Below are positions 36,871-50,206 of a stretch of 64,000 bases of DNA, piece after piece. How positions within the stretch are numbered: position 1 is the stretch's first letter; every line of letters starts with the position of its first letter. Made by a program: the position numbers and the translations under genes. The notes below the pieces were generated by a model. The model made no database searches, was not told where the DNA came from, and saw only the letters and a list, made by a program, of their open reading frames with translations. Source of the DNA: Crotophaga sulcirostris (taxonomy: Eukaryota; Chordata; Aves; Cuculiformes; Crotophagidae); NCBI GenBank assembly GCA_013397455.1, contig VYZB01000209.1:1258280-1322279 (forward strand). The letters are read 5' to 3'.

Positions 36871-39800
36871 AAGTATTAGGAACACCAGCTCTGGACAATA
36901 ACCCCACCACTTACAGCAAGGTAGAACCACTGAGTGAAGAAAGACAACTGTTGCTTTCAGGAAACTTAAAAATAAGACAGCAACACAGTTGATAGGCAGA
37001 TACAATGAGGCGCCCCAAAGAATGCCACATGAATCAGAACCTAAAACCTGTACCTATGAAACAGAATCAAACGCAACCAGATACTCAAAATACCAAGTAT
37101 TCAGTCAAAAGGAGAGATAAAACTTCACATAAAATATTTGCTGCTAGTACAGATCCCATTGCCCTTTTCCTATCCAGACAACACAGAGCATCTCATTTTA
37201 CAGTTGTAGCAAAACGCATGCAGTAAGTAATAAAAGAACTGGTCTTTTTGAAAAGGAGGCCACTAAGGGAAAGGATTCTGTTTCCCATTCATTTATATAG
37301 AAATACCCCGCCAAAAATGCAACTGTGAATGCCTCTCCTCCATTAAAATATAGTACCAGGAACTAGCAAAGAAATTTGCAAACAGAACAGAAAAGGAGGT
37401 GCTCTTTTTATTTACTATCTACAAATCAAAGCTAAGACTTTTGGACACAGATATCATACACACAATAAAGCCAAATATGAATAGGGAGAACATTTCCACG
37501 GAGCTGAAAAACCATGTGGAACCTGGATTCACCATCTTTTGGGGGTTTACAGTGAGAACCCGGGACATACAACTGAGGGCAGGATTCCCACAAGGCAGCT
37601 AAAGGCACTGTTCTCACTCTCACTGTACCTCCTTTTATGTTACACTGAGGAGATCAGATGATTGTATGGACTCCTCACACTCCCATTTTCTCAATCCAGG
37701 ACAGAAATGTATACTTTAAATGCATCATTTTTCATTTCACTCTCTTCTTTTGGAGGGACCATGTTTTTGCAACGAGAGGACTGGTGTTTATTCACAATCC
37801 CACTGTTTATAAAGGTGCATTGTTTGCTCTTTGCAGTGAGACAATTTATTAACTTTGCACATTTTGGGTGAAACAAGAAATAGAGATCATTATTGATATC
37901 CTTGTAAGTACTGCGGAGATTATTTAGGGGTCACTCTTCAAACAGTTTTTGCACAACCCCTGCTTTTTTTTTTCCTTAAACACTTTAAGAAAAGACCAGA
38001 CAATTACGATTCAGTGTCTGTTTTGAAAACAGAAAAGCATATGTACTGTAACTACAGCAATGACAATGTTGATATAAGAAACTCCAATTTCCAAGGATTT
38101 AAAAGCCAGACACAGAAATCTAATTAGGAGCTTTGACAAAAAGCGGGTGAATAAATAAATTCTAGGCTGAAGAAAATAATGGGATACAATAAACATTTTC
38201 CCCAAGTCAGCTCAAACCCCTCATTAAAAGGGAAATAAAGACAGGATATTTGAAAAAAAGATAATTTCATCACTTTAGGAAAAACAAAAGGCATAAAGAG
38301 TGAAGCAATAATGCATCAAGTTTTCCCAAATATGGTAAATACCAAATCATAACAAATTATCATGAGAGCTCAACATGTATTTTTCTAATTAGATCAATGC
38401 TATAAACTATTGCCACACCCTGAAAAATGTTGTAAGAATAAGAGCTAAATGTCATGGCTCTTCACTTTCAAAGACCACAAAGCAACTCCCTCTCAATCTC
38501 CATGTTTACCCAAGGAGAAACTGGAGCAGCCATGCTGGGCTCCAGAGCATGTTTTAAACAGGGACCAATCCTTCCACACAGCTCGTGCCAGTCCACCCCA
38601 CATTACATAGATAGGCCCACTCAAACAGTGCAAACAGGGACAATCCACTGAATTCCAGCATACTGGAGCTCTCTTACTGGTTGTGGTTGGATTGAACATA
38701 CTCTAGTATGAAATGGTAATGGAGCTGTGAGTATTTTCATCCTACTTGTGTAGATTTATAAGTGCAAAGCATTTATAGAAGAAGGATAAATAGACAATTT
38801 CTGGTTGAATTTTTAATACAATATAGAAAACGTGAACTGGGAAGGACACCTCTTCCCAAATGAATGAACTGGTAGATCGATAAGTGGAAGATTCTGCTAT
38901 GAAGACTGACCTCAAATCTGAGCTAAGCTACTAAACCATTATTGCTGGTAGGTTTTTATTTTCATGGCTAAAACAAGAATCTCAAAATGCTTGTTGTAAA
39001 CGCAGTTCTAGCTTTTACGCTTCTCTGGGATTTAAGCTCCTCATTGCACACTTGTCACTATTCAACTGCCTGGTAAAAAGTACATGTTTAATTAAACAAT
39101 TTAGCTTTATACAAATCCTTAATACCTAAGAGGACATATTACACTGCAGAAAGTCATTCTGGTCTCTTAGATAACCATTCAACAAAAAAGGATTTCTTTG
39201 AGATGCCCATAATAACAGCTTAACTTCACTACATGCTTTAAAAGAACTTGGATGTGTTGAACTCAAACCCCTGCCACTTAACTGATGAAGTGCTCTAATA
39301 ATTATGCACAGCTACTCAATTTGTATATCCTAGAGAGTTGCAGGCACATGTAGACAGAGCAGTTAGTTCACGGTTTTTCACCTTTGAACAACAATGGCAC
39401 AGATACACATTAGCTTTATGGGCAATCGCTCACAAATTCTTCTCCAGAGTTTCACCCTGAGAAAGTGACAGCACAACCCTTAACTTGGAAAAAACAGTTG
39501 CCAGAAAGACATTCTGGTAAAGAGGAAGCCTAGGAATCAAATCATCACACCTATACACAAAGCCTCAACTATTAGAAACTTCTGTATTTCACAGCAACTC
39601 CTAAATTTTATAAGATGAAGAGCAGCCATTAAACAGAAATAGTACTGATATTCACTGTGGTAGATTCCTATTTTTCTGAAATATGTGGTAGTATTATCCC
39701 AATTATTTGGCCATAAACACCAGACTTGCACGAGCTGAAGGTGGATGAACCAGATGGATAGAACCAAATGTTCCCCTTACTTCAGCACCAGGATCAACTC

Positions 39801-42758
39801 AGTTCAAAGGTGCAGAGTCAACAGGAATTGTCTAGACAGAGGTCTCCTACTGACTGTGCAATCTAATGCAGGACTTAAAGACATGGTGCTGAACCCCTCA
39901 GCAGAACAGGCCATATTTAGCTAGGCTTAAATACCATTAATTTGAAGACTGTTATCCCCAAGCATATTCCCAATACAATAAAATGAAAGATTTCCTTTCT
40001 CTGCTCAGAACAAAAAGTTTTGCTTAGAACACTCCTACTGAAAAAAACCCACTCGTTTTACACGGAAAACTTTTATTTAAACCAGATATTCAATGGGAAT
40101 ATGATTATGTTTAAGAGTTTCTTGCAAATTTTGGTCTACAAAGAACTATAGGATCCTACTTGCATCCAACAGTCTCAAGAAAAACATAATCCCTGTCACA
40201 TTCATATGAAGTGGATTTGGCTGGCACAGCATATTACACAATCCTTTCTGCCACTGTCTAGCTCTGAGTTTTTGCACACCTATTGCTAAAGACTGACTGC
40301 AGATGTGCTGGAGTCCTGTATGACCAGAATCTCAGCATTCAGAAAAACCCATCCGCAGTACGTCTTCACAACAGAACCATAAGGTGCAGGAGTCTATAGT
40401 GATTGAACACACACTGATAATTCCAAAATGCTGTCTGGAAGCAACTATTTTGTCCTACTGGGTTTCAAAAGGATCCAGGGCAACTAGACTTGTGGCCACA
40501 GAAACTCAGGTGTGCAAAGTTAGCTGACAGGCAGCTCTTTCCGCACTGTCTACCCCTTCTCAGTATTATCTCTCACTCTGTTGCACTACTTAAACAGAAG
40601 GAAATCAGATACACTCATAAAAAAAATGGGAAGTACTGTATGGCCTCAGTTATCCACATAAAAATTTACAGAGTTTTACGTTTTGGTTTGGTTCTTTGCT
40701 GACACCATCTCCCACACTGTGAAAGGGATAAAACAAGCAAGGACGTGACTCCCAGCTCTGCAGAGAAACTGCCCTGGCTGGAGGAATACTTGCCATCTTT
40801 GACAATGAAACAGTTTGGAGCTGATTTCTGTAACCGAACTAGTCTTCTGGAAGTCACCCTAATTTTGAGTATAGTTTAATATAAAAGTCCTAACAAGGGC
40901 AGTTACTAAAATAAATGGGTTTTTCCTGAAAAGTGACCCCATAAGGTATTTATACGTGACTTTCCATCCAAGAGGGTTAGCCCGGAAAATGAGTCAGCTC
41001 CCAGCCTTAAAGGCATAGTACCCTGTCTTGACCATCCTGAAGGGAAGGGAAGCTTTGCTCTTGATTCCAAATCAAAAGAACCTGTTTAATTCATCCTAAC
41101 TGGGCAGAAATTACTTAAAACTCATTAATGTAATTACTTCTGCAGGCATTCTTAACAGTGTAACATTTTAATCACAAAATATGTTCAATGGATCACTTCC
41201 ATGAAAAATGTCCTTGCAACCTGGCTGTCACATTGAGAGTGACTTGTGGTGACAAACTAAACCCAAATGCAGCTGTTGAAGATTGTACCAAAGCTAACCC
41301 TTACAGGAGCTGGGATAGGGCAGAGTCATGTCCCAAAAGAAATAGCATGCAGTGGGATAAAGTAACTTTCTGTGGTCTGTTGCCCAGATTTATTTAAAGA
41401 TACAAAGAACCAAGAAAGCTGTATGACATTCTGAAGGCAAGAAGGAGACCTGGAACAACGGAGTGTGACTGTCACAACATCAAATGTGTTTTTCCTTTTG
41501 TTCTGCAAACTTCAAATTCAAAACAGATTTTTAATTCAAATTGAAAACCAGGGTTTAGGTTCTGCTGAAGTGAACTCCTCCACATGCTGACATCTGGGCC
41601 AAGCTGTCAATGTCCTCCCAAATTATGCATCCCACAGTCTCGAGGCTTTTTACAAAAACTAGTAATTCACCGCTCTAACACAATCACAGATCTGACTGTG
41701 GTTTCTACAAAAATGTTCCAGACAAAAAATTAAGATACAATACACATACTCCCAGCATCCAAGCTTTATATTAAGCAGAACTGGGCACTGGTATTGGAAG
41801 AGCCTCAAATACAGCAGAGGTTCTCACAGAGAGAACGTAATTATTCTCTACTCCATTATGGCTAATGCCATATACATTAACAAGACCTTTGAAAAAGAGC
41901 CAGATTATTAGATCCACACACACTGCTGTTATTTATAACCGTCACACCAAAGTCTCCTCCTGTTGGTGCATTTGGCTGCTTTAAGGAAAACAGGAAGAGA
42001 AGAGGGCAATCTCTCCTAAGGGAATACTTCTCAGGTAGTAGAAGAAAAAAAGTGACACCTAGTAATTTAGTTTTGAAATATAGAAAATGGATGAGATGCT
42101 GCCCACGTTAAGTGTTTGCTCAGAAGGATGGAAGGGTGGGCAGAGCTGCACCTGCTGCCACGCAGCAACTCCAGCAGATCTCAGGTAGATTGGATTTTAA
42201 ACCACAGGGCCAAGTGAGTCTGGGCTTGCTCTCTTTCACATACACTGTCTGCATTTTACTCATTTCACCTATTCAACAGCTCTTTAATTGCATGCACACA
42301 AACCGAAACATGTCAGGGTCTGTTCCATCCATTCAGCCATGCAGATTCCAAGTTCCTAACATTTACCACACACCACTGTTTATTATTATTGCCTTTGACC
42401 CAAAGTCTATGAAATTCCTGCCTGCCCAAACCCATTGTCTCAGCACAGCAGTGCAATGTGACTCTGGCCTGAAAAGCATTTTCTTCTTCTAACAAAACAT
42501 TAAACGTAACAAACGAATAAGACAGGTGGGGAGGCCTGTTTGGGACAGACACATACCAGTTGCACTCAAAAGGCCTCAACTTTAAGTCTTTGCATATCTG
42601 AGGACTTAAATCCAGCCAATAAAGGCAGCAAGAAAATTACAGTAATCACTGCTAGCAATTCTACTACCTTCATCCTTTTCATGCTCTGGATAACACTTGT
42701 ATTTGTCATAAACAATAAAAAGTATTCTGACTGCCATTTAGATTTTTTAAAGAAGTCA

Positions 42759-43022
42759 AATCACAGAATCACAGAATGGGTTGGGTTGGAAGGGACCTAA
42801 AAGATCATCCAATTCCAACTCCCCTGCAATAGGCAGAGACACCTTCCACTGGGTCAGGTTGCTCAGAGCCTCAGCCAAATTGGCCTTGAACACCTCCAGG
42901 GATGGGGCAGCCACAATCTGCCTGAGTAACCTGTGCCTGTGCCTCACCACCCTCAGAGTAAAAAATTTCTTCTTAATACCTAATCAAAGCTTTCTCTCCA
43001 CTTTGAAATCTTCATTAAAATT
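42759..43022 (-). mobile_element. CR1 LINE fragment, short 3' end
   Basis: The plus strand begins TCACAGAATCACAGAATGGG and continues with GTTGGAAGGGACCT and ATCATCCAATTCCAAC. This is the reverse complement of the canonical avian CR1 3' end with two copies of the 8-bp tail (ATTCTGTG form). The segment then covers the C-terminal coding part; a degenerate frame at 42950-42756 retains LLRQIVAAPSLEVFKANLAE-like residues. Similarity fades near 43022, giving a 5' truncation after about 260 bp. It belongs to a different CR1 subfamily from the copy at 33510 because its 3' UTR and tail differ. Confidence 0.93.
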
Positions 43023-45220
43023 GCACATAAAAAAATCTATAATATATGTAAGTATAGATATAAAAATCTAAGCTCAATTTCCTTCCTTCTGCATGATGCA
43101 ATGAAAAGGCAGTATTTGTTAACATTAAGGTCAAGGGCAATTTTGTCCTGTTTCACAGGTGAAATAGGATTAAACTCCAGATCTCAGCCTTCAAGAATTA
43201 ATGTTCAAAAAATTATTTGGATCTTCCTGAACTGAATCTCAGAAAATAGCTCTTCAATTTCAAAATAGAAAGTTTTAGTAGAAAAGATTTCTTTTTGCTA
43301 CAAGTGTGGAAGTTCGGTAGAAGATACCAATAAACAAAGTCACAGATCCAAAAGACAGTGAACAGCTCATGACCTATAAGCTGGATACGCTTAAGCTAAT
43401 GATGACACCTATTTGACTATATAATGCCTTTCCAAACACTTTTACGTGATTGTTTTTGTTGTTGCAAAAAAACCCTGTATTGAAGTACTACATTTGGCCT
43501 AAAGATTTCACAGGTTTTCTTTAAAATCTATAGTTAAAGAATTTGTTTGGATTTCAAGATAAACTGTTCCCTCCATTTTTTCTGAACACTGCTGACTCAG
43601 TGAGATTGCATGATCCTAAAAGACTCCCTCACAAGACTAAATTTGGGGTTAAGTACTAGTCAACTTGTAATCAGCAGCTCTGCTGGCCTCATGTCTGGGC
43701 AGTCAGAAGTCTCACTGAACTGGTGGCACAGGTTTTATTTAAAAATGTAAAATAGGTCTCCCTTCCTCTACTGTAACTCTCCCTGCTAAGCCGAGAGAAA
43801 GGCTTCTAGAGAACTGCAGATACATCATAGCCCTTGAGGGACTGGTATCCATCAAATCTCTGACCAACAAACAGAGGCATTACACCAGCACTTCTTATTT
43901 ATCAGACAAGGAAACACATTGGACTGTAAGGGGCAACGGGGGGTTGTCCAGTTCCCACATAGGTGAAATGAAGAGTTTCTCTTCAGAACTTGTAAGGTAT
44001 TAGGATCAGACTTCATCACTGCTCAGGAAACCTATAGTACAGATCCAACCACAAAATTGGTCCCTCTACATCAAAGAGGCAAGAAAAACAGAAAGATACG
44101 GACACAACTAGTTTTCCCATACGGGAGTTCCAACTCTGGCAAAGGTTGCACCATGTGAAGAAAAGCACTGGCTAAGTACATTTCACAAACACTGTCTCCA
44201 TGTCCACTTGCCAGCCAGCACCACCTCAGTATTATATAAATTCTTGACAATATCCAGGAAGACAATACAAGAAAACTATTTCTTGTATTACCATAACATA
44301 ATTTCCTTGCAGATTATTTCCAGGACCTCAACAAGAGAAGGCATTTCACGGTAGACTTATCACCATGGGTCAGAACATAGCAGATAGATGCAGGAATCTT
44401 GACTCTTCTGGACACAAGCCTCCACACACGTGTGTGTAAGTCCCACTACCAGACCTCAGCAACAGTCAATGAGCAGGAAAGCAAGCCTTTCAATTAGTAA
44501 ATCAAAAAGTTAAAATTATTTCTATAAAGGGGAAAAAGGAGTAATTGACTCAAAGCTCACTCAAGTATTTTGTGTTCATGCTGTAACATTTAGGAGATTT
44601 TTGGCTGGCTTTCTAAATTACAGAATTCCCTAAGCAAATATATGCTTACTTAAAAATACAGATTTTATTATATGAGAAATACAATTCACATTCGAAATTT
44701 TGTACACCCACATCCATAATTAATCTCTGATTACAGCCACTCCCTGACCAGATTCCATGTTATATTTAAACCCTGGGTGCCATTCCGAAGGAAAAAAAGA
44801 TCAACAATAGGATCATTTTCAAAGACTACAGAGCAACACAAGGTTTCAAAGCAGCAAAGTGCTTTAAATGCTGGTATCAACCTACTGACCACCCCAGGGA
44901 GGGTGAACAGTGACCTCCAATTACAACCACAATAAGCATAGATGTCTCTTGAGAAGTATAAGTGTAGGTGTTTCCTGTACTCCAGAAGGGGTATGAGACT
45001 TATGTTGTATTTTACAGATACACCTCGAACTTAATGACAGATTGTTGGAAAACCACTTCTGTGACACTCAGACTATAAAGACCAACCACATAAATAAAAT
45101 GCTGTGTTAAATAAGGTAAATTAAAAATGTATCTTGTGTACATCTTGCCAGAGATGTGGATGTATGCATTTGATATGCAAGTATTGTAGGAAAACTCACA
45201 TGCTTTACTTCTTCATAAAT

Positions 45221-45234
45221 ACACACACACACAT
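45221..45234. repeat. (AC)n microsatellite, short
   Basis: About seven uninterrupted AC dinucleotides, followed by ATGTATAT. Confidence 0.9.
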
Positions 45235-45914
45235 GTATATTTTTAGACATACAGATAATGACTTCCGATAGGGTGAGTGTGCCTGTCTAAAACTGTTGGC
45301 TGTAATCTATTTAAACCTTTCCTTTAAAAAATATAAATAAATGCATCAAACACTGGAAATGTCAGAAAAGTCATAGAACAGAAGTGAATAACACTGACTA
45401 AAATGAGATGAAGTTTCTTTTACTAGTTGTAACAAAGTTCAACTGAGAAAAAAAAGTGTGTTTCTCATTAGGAACACACTATCAAAAGATTTAAAGACTT
45501 AGGTGCTTAAAATCAGTTTTCCTAGAAAAAGTGATATCATCAGACCTGAAGGGAACTACCCATCTCAAGTGTAACATACCGAGCCAGATTAATCCCTTGG
45601 GTACATCCAGTACTTTCAGTGGATTCATACTGGGTATACATTTAGCTAAACATGTTGAGTTGGACCAGAAAGTACAAAATAAGAATATTTTGTCCACCCA
45701 CATATGCCTCACTGTGTCATGAGGCAAAGGGAAGCAAACAACAGACAACTTGCTTTTTCTATTAACTTCATTCTGTATTATATTACAGACACCCAACCAA
45801 GATTCAAGCCCATTGTCTTCAGCATTGTTGAAAAATACATAATGAGACACAGTCCTAGACACAAAAATGTATTGTCTAGACAAATCAGACATAGCATGTG
45901 GGATTGGAATTGTT

Positions 45915-46012
45915 AATCCATCCCCTTAAAAGACGGCAAACAGAGGCAAAAGAAATTGAGTGACTTGGCCAAGGGACAAAGCATAAACCTCATTCAGACA
46001 CCTGAACTGAAT
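45915..46012 (+). repeat. MIR-like SINE fragment
   Basis: The sequence AATCCATCCCCTTAAAAGAC, then AACAGAGGCAAAAGAAATTG and AGTGACTTGGCCAAGGGACA follows the core of the ancient tRNA-derived MIR SINE (cccattttacagatgaggaa..., then aagtgacttgcccaaggtca). Divergence is high, as expected of a repeat older than the amniote radiation. The 3' limit is uncertain. Confidence 0.55.
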
Positions 46013-48024
46013 CTTAAACTACAAAGACTCATTCTAGAGACCCAGGCAGAAAGACTCCATTCAGATACCATGCGGCTGCACATTTTAAAAATCTTCTTAT
46101 GCACAGCTACAGTATAAATCTTTAAAGATGAGAGTAAAAAGAAGCATGCACATATATAAAACTGAATCACTGTAAGTTTTAAAAGCTTAATAAGCACAGG
46201 AGAGGTTATAAAAATCATTCAAAAATGGCAAGGCAAATCAAAAGCAAAACTGGAAATAAAGCCCACGTATCCAGCCACTTCAGCCCGGCAGCCTGCCCTC
46301 TGGACATACCTCCTGCCATTATGCAACATCTGCAGTGTTTCAGTTCAATTTATTCAGAAAAATATACTCTTTCAAGCAAACCGCTCTGCAATAGGAAGTC
46401 AAATATCTATTTCAATTAAGAGATTGTATTTAAAAAACATTTTCTGTTATCTTCTTCAGGCAGTTAAACTATGACATAATCAAAACTGAAAGTATCGGTA
46501 TGCAGAGCCAGCACACAGCTTTCCTCTGGAAGTCTAAGCTTGAGTAAATTTACCACAGTTCAAGGCTTCACCAAACACTCAATGAATAAAAAGATTAAGC
46601 AAAGATTACAGGTAACCAAGCAATAGGAAGTCTAGTTTCAGGCAAGCTCCCTGACCACCACATTTGACAGAGGGTGATTACCCGCTTCAGCAATGTGAAT
46701 TTCTCCCAGTGCAGTAACAGCAGCACACTGCTACTCACACCCACATGTCCATCACCTCACACATCTGTCAGTATCAGACAGTGCTTCAGTCGCTGGCCGT
46801 CAGGTCACCACAGGTAGTCTCATATCTCTTAGCTGCATTGTAACAGCCTTTACTGTTCAACAAGATTTGCACCAGCAGGGTACAGGAAGATCACAGTTGT
46901 TAGCTCCATGACACTTTATCCCTCTACCGTATGAAAAGTAACCACAGGACATGAATCACCAACATCCCTGTTCAGGGAGCACAAAGGCTTCAGAAGCAGC
47001 ACGGACTCCTCCAGTGGTTCAGAGTGTGGCACGATGCTACGGGCAGTGCCTGCCCAGCAGCCATGTGGACACTGACACTCCACACACTGACTAGTAAAGA
47101 CATCTCCATGTGAGCAATGCTATATTTCACCATGTGGATTATCCTGTTTTCATATAATCCAGTAGAATTAGAGTGGTGAGAAAAGCAACACCCTTACAAC
47201 CCTAACATCGATGTTTTGAGAGGGAGAACTATTAGTCCAGAAATCTCTTCACAAGTTCACTAGAAATACACATTTTACTAATTTCTAAGTAAATAACATA
47301 TCCATTCCTAAAGTCAAAGGTGTTGAGAGGCCAGTTTAGCACATTACTTGAATATATGTGCGAGATAAAGTACTGAAGAAATGTCAGTAGAGTCAATGGG
47401 AGCTTTTACCAGCTTAGTTAGACTACACTGAACCGGAACCCAGGCTTGTCATGCACTCGCGGCCAGACAAAGCCTAAGTGAAACCAGAACAGAAGCAGCA
47501 AAATTGCCAAGAGTACTGCAATAAAAGGAAGTTTAATAAGTACATTTTGATGCAGACTGATCCAATTTCACATGCCAAACTCCAGTACTGAGCCCTTCTC
47601 CTTTACTCAGGCAAACCACTTTCGAGTCTTACTTAATTTAGGATGTCAGGATCCAGCTGCCATTTGCACCTGAATTGATGATGCACATTAGGGATTCCTA
47701 CACAAGCAATACTGCACAGGTGTTTTGTTATATCCCGCCATAAAAATCCATTCAGACAATGTATACTCTTAAAATTACAAGTCATTCCTACATTTTGGTC
47801 AAAATTATATAGTCATCTGTTTGTAAAAACATTTTTGATGGTTAGATTTTAAGGTAGGGCATTTAAATCAAAGAAAAAGTAACATGGCTAATTTCACATA
47901 AATGAACTGCTGTATTATGTGCTTGTATTTTAAACTTTTAAATGACAGTGTCAGTGCACCTATTTCTAGATTGTATTTAAAAATAACAGTAATAATAGTT
48001 TGCATTGTATTTGTATTCCTGTAG

Positions 48025-48161
48025 AAAAAGAGGATAAACTTCAAAGAAAACCTCGAAAAGCAAGATCAACTTATTATTTGGATAGCTGTGCAATTTCACA
48101 AACCAAACAAAGAAAATCCTGCCAAGTAGAATCACAAGGAGTTCTGAAAAAGATAACAGAA
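48025..48161 (+). other. Plus-strand exon-like stretch, unidentified
   Basis: An acceptor TTTGTATTCCTGTAG precedes 137 bases ending at ACAGAA|GTGAGTAT. One frame is open through the whole stretch (two bases plus 45 codons) and is Lys/Arg-rich, including KLQRKPRKARSTYYLDSC. A second frame is open for 34 codons. I do not recognise either peptide. No partner exon was found nearby, and the strand is opposite to FGGY. It may be an exon of an antisense transcript or a chance pseudo-exon. Confidence 0.2.
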
Positions 48162-48386
48162 GTGAGTATAAGCATACATAAATTTCCATAAAATAAGAAC
48201 GACAAAACCAGCTTATTTATATCAGCAGGGAGAAGAATGGGAGAGCAACACAAAAAATAAGGCTACAGAGTAGATAAATCAGGTGTCACTGTTCTTCAGA
48301 ATACAGCAATAAAGACATTCAAACAAAACAAGCAATCATGATGTAGCTGACAAAGGATATTTCTGGGACCAAAACCTTAACAGGAG

Positions 48387-48400
48387 AAAAAAAAAAAAAA
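48387..48400. repeat. Poly-A tract (14)
   Basis: Fourteen consecutive A; no retroposed body was recognised upstream. Confidence 0.9.
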
Positions 48401-50148
48401 TCAAACAAACAACAACCCATACTTACATTACATGGATATTGAGACTGCCTCCATTCATAATAATAGACAGAAATAATACAAGGTAACATAACCTCTCATT
48501 AACTGAGCATGATTTAAATGAACTATTCCCAGAAGGAAGTTAACACATTGTCAATTCTAGGATTTCTCCCTCTTTTTTTCTTCTGAAGCAATTTCTGCTG
48601 CCATTGTAAAAGAGAAGGGATTGCACAAAATGAACCTTTACTTTGACTCATCGTTACAATCAAACAAAACAACCCATGGGTTCTTGGAAGAGTGGCTAAA
48701 AGAAAAATATTGCTCTCCTAATGCCACATGCTTTAGTCTCTTACACAAGGAAGGTGGACATCAATGGTTTTTACAGTCATTTAAATCTTAAAAACAACTT
48801 CATCTGGGAATGAACATTCGCAGAGCTCTCAGAGACAAAGCTAACCCTCCCAGGTAAACCGGATAATGTCCGAGCTTGCCTTACCCTAAACACAGTGAAG
48901 GGTGATGGTTGAACCAGAAGGGTGGAGTTTACCACTGTTCTAAACTCTAATGAACTCTTTCATGCAGTTCTAACAACACTCAAATATTTCACTCTTTGCA
49001 CTCTACACTCTAATGCTTTGCATCTTTTAAATTTAAAAATAAAGAAAACAAACCCAAGAATTTCCACATTTGTGTGTTTTACCAAGATAAATGATGGAAT
49101 TAAAAAGATCACTCTTCACAGAAACCTTGTACATTTTAATGTAAGAGAAACTAAGAACAATTTTTTTAAAAGCAATTTTGCCAACTACTGTTTATCTATG
49201 AGCTTGGGCCTACAAAGACTTGGGTGTGAGTAACCTGACCTGAACCAAGAGTGTCTTAGGTGGCAACAAGAGCATTTATGTCAGTCACTTGTTTGCATAA
49301 GCAACTGCAGGATTGTGCTTGACTTCATTATATAGATAGTCCTTACTAAATCCAGCAATTAAGTCTGCAATATCAGGCTGTACATTCTGCATAATTAAGC
49401 CTTTTTTCTTAATGTAAAGTGGTTTGCACCTTGACAAAGCACAAAGACAACTAACCTGCTGATGTTCTAAGATGGCTCTAGAGGTAAAAGACCAACTTTC
49501 ACCACTGCAAAACACAGACAGGAATCCAAGGTCTCAATTTACCTGAGTTCTCCTGTCCTGACTTGCCATGGATGGTATGAAAATGAGGAGGAGGGACAGC
49601 GCAAGACCTGTTGTCCTGCAGCAATCAGAGAAATGCAACTCTAGACTGCAGTTATGAAAAACAGAAAGAAATACACAAACAGATCTACACCCAAAACAAA
49701 AAATATCAGCAAATGCCACCTGAAAGGCAGTCGTTACTTAAACAGAATTTTCTGGAAGAAGGAATAACATGTCATACCATGGGTTAAATCCCCAGTTCCT
49801 TAACTGTGTAAAGATGCTCTTGTCATCTGACAAGTGCTGCCAGCCAGATTGCTCAGCTGGAGCAAGACACTGGGTCAAAACTCCTCCATGTGGACTGACC
49901 TTGATTTTTTCAAATACACAGTTTCTTCATGATCAGTGCCTATTAACCTCAACCAATAACCTACAAACTGTATGCTAATCGTTACCTGTGTCATACTGAA
50001 ATCACAAAGTATCTTTTCTGGGCCATAACAGGACAAAAAGTTCACAGGAGAAAACCAGACGGTGTAAGGAGAACAGTTCCCCAAATACTCATACAACCAA
50101 CAGCCTGCTCATACCAGCATGCTTGGACAGCAAATAAAGGAGCTAGAT

Positions 50149-50206
50149 CAGTGAAGCACTTAAGCACATGCTTTAACTTTAATCACATGCCTAAGTGCTT
50201 TGCTGG
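50149..50206. repeat. Ancient interspersed repeat with hairpin arms (best copy)
   Basis: The left arm CAGTGAAGCACTTAAGCACATG (50149-50170) and the right arm at 50184-50206, which reads CACATGCCTAAGTGCTTTGC and ends TGG, are imperfect inverted complements separated by 13 bases. The words AAGCACTTAAGCACATGC and TAAGTGCTTTGCTG belong to an interspersed element I recall as widespread in reptiles and birds; I do not name its family. Two partial copies lie at 9548-9595 and 18688-18745. Confidence 0.55.

Noticed and set aside
36486..36992. 168-codon plus-strand frame, the longest in the window
   Set aside because: It runs antisense through the FGGY exon at 36523-36638 and then through the AT-rich tandem duplication; the product is not protein-like and is a shadow of the real exon.
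45491..45892. 133-codon minus-strand frame
   Set aside because: No recognisable motif, two plus-strand frames overlap it, and no plausible splice sites in FGGY phase.
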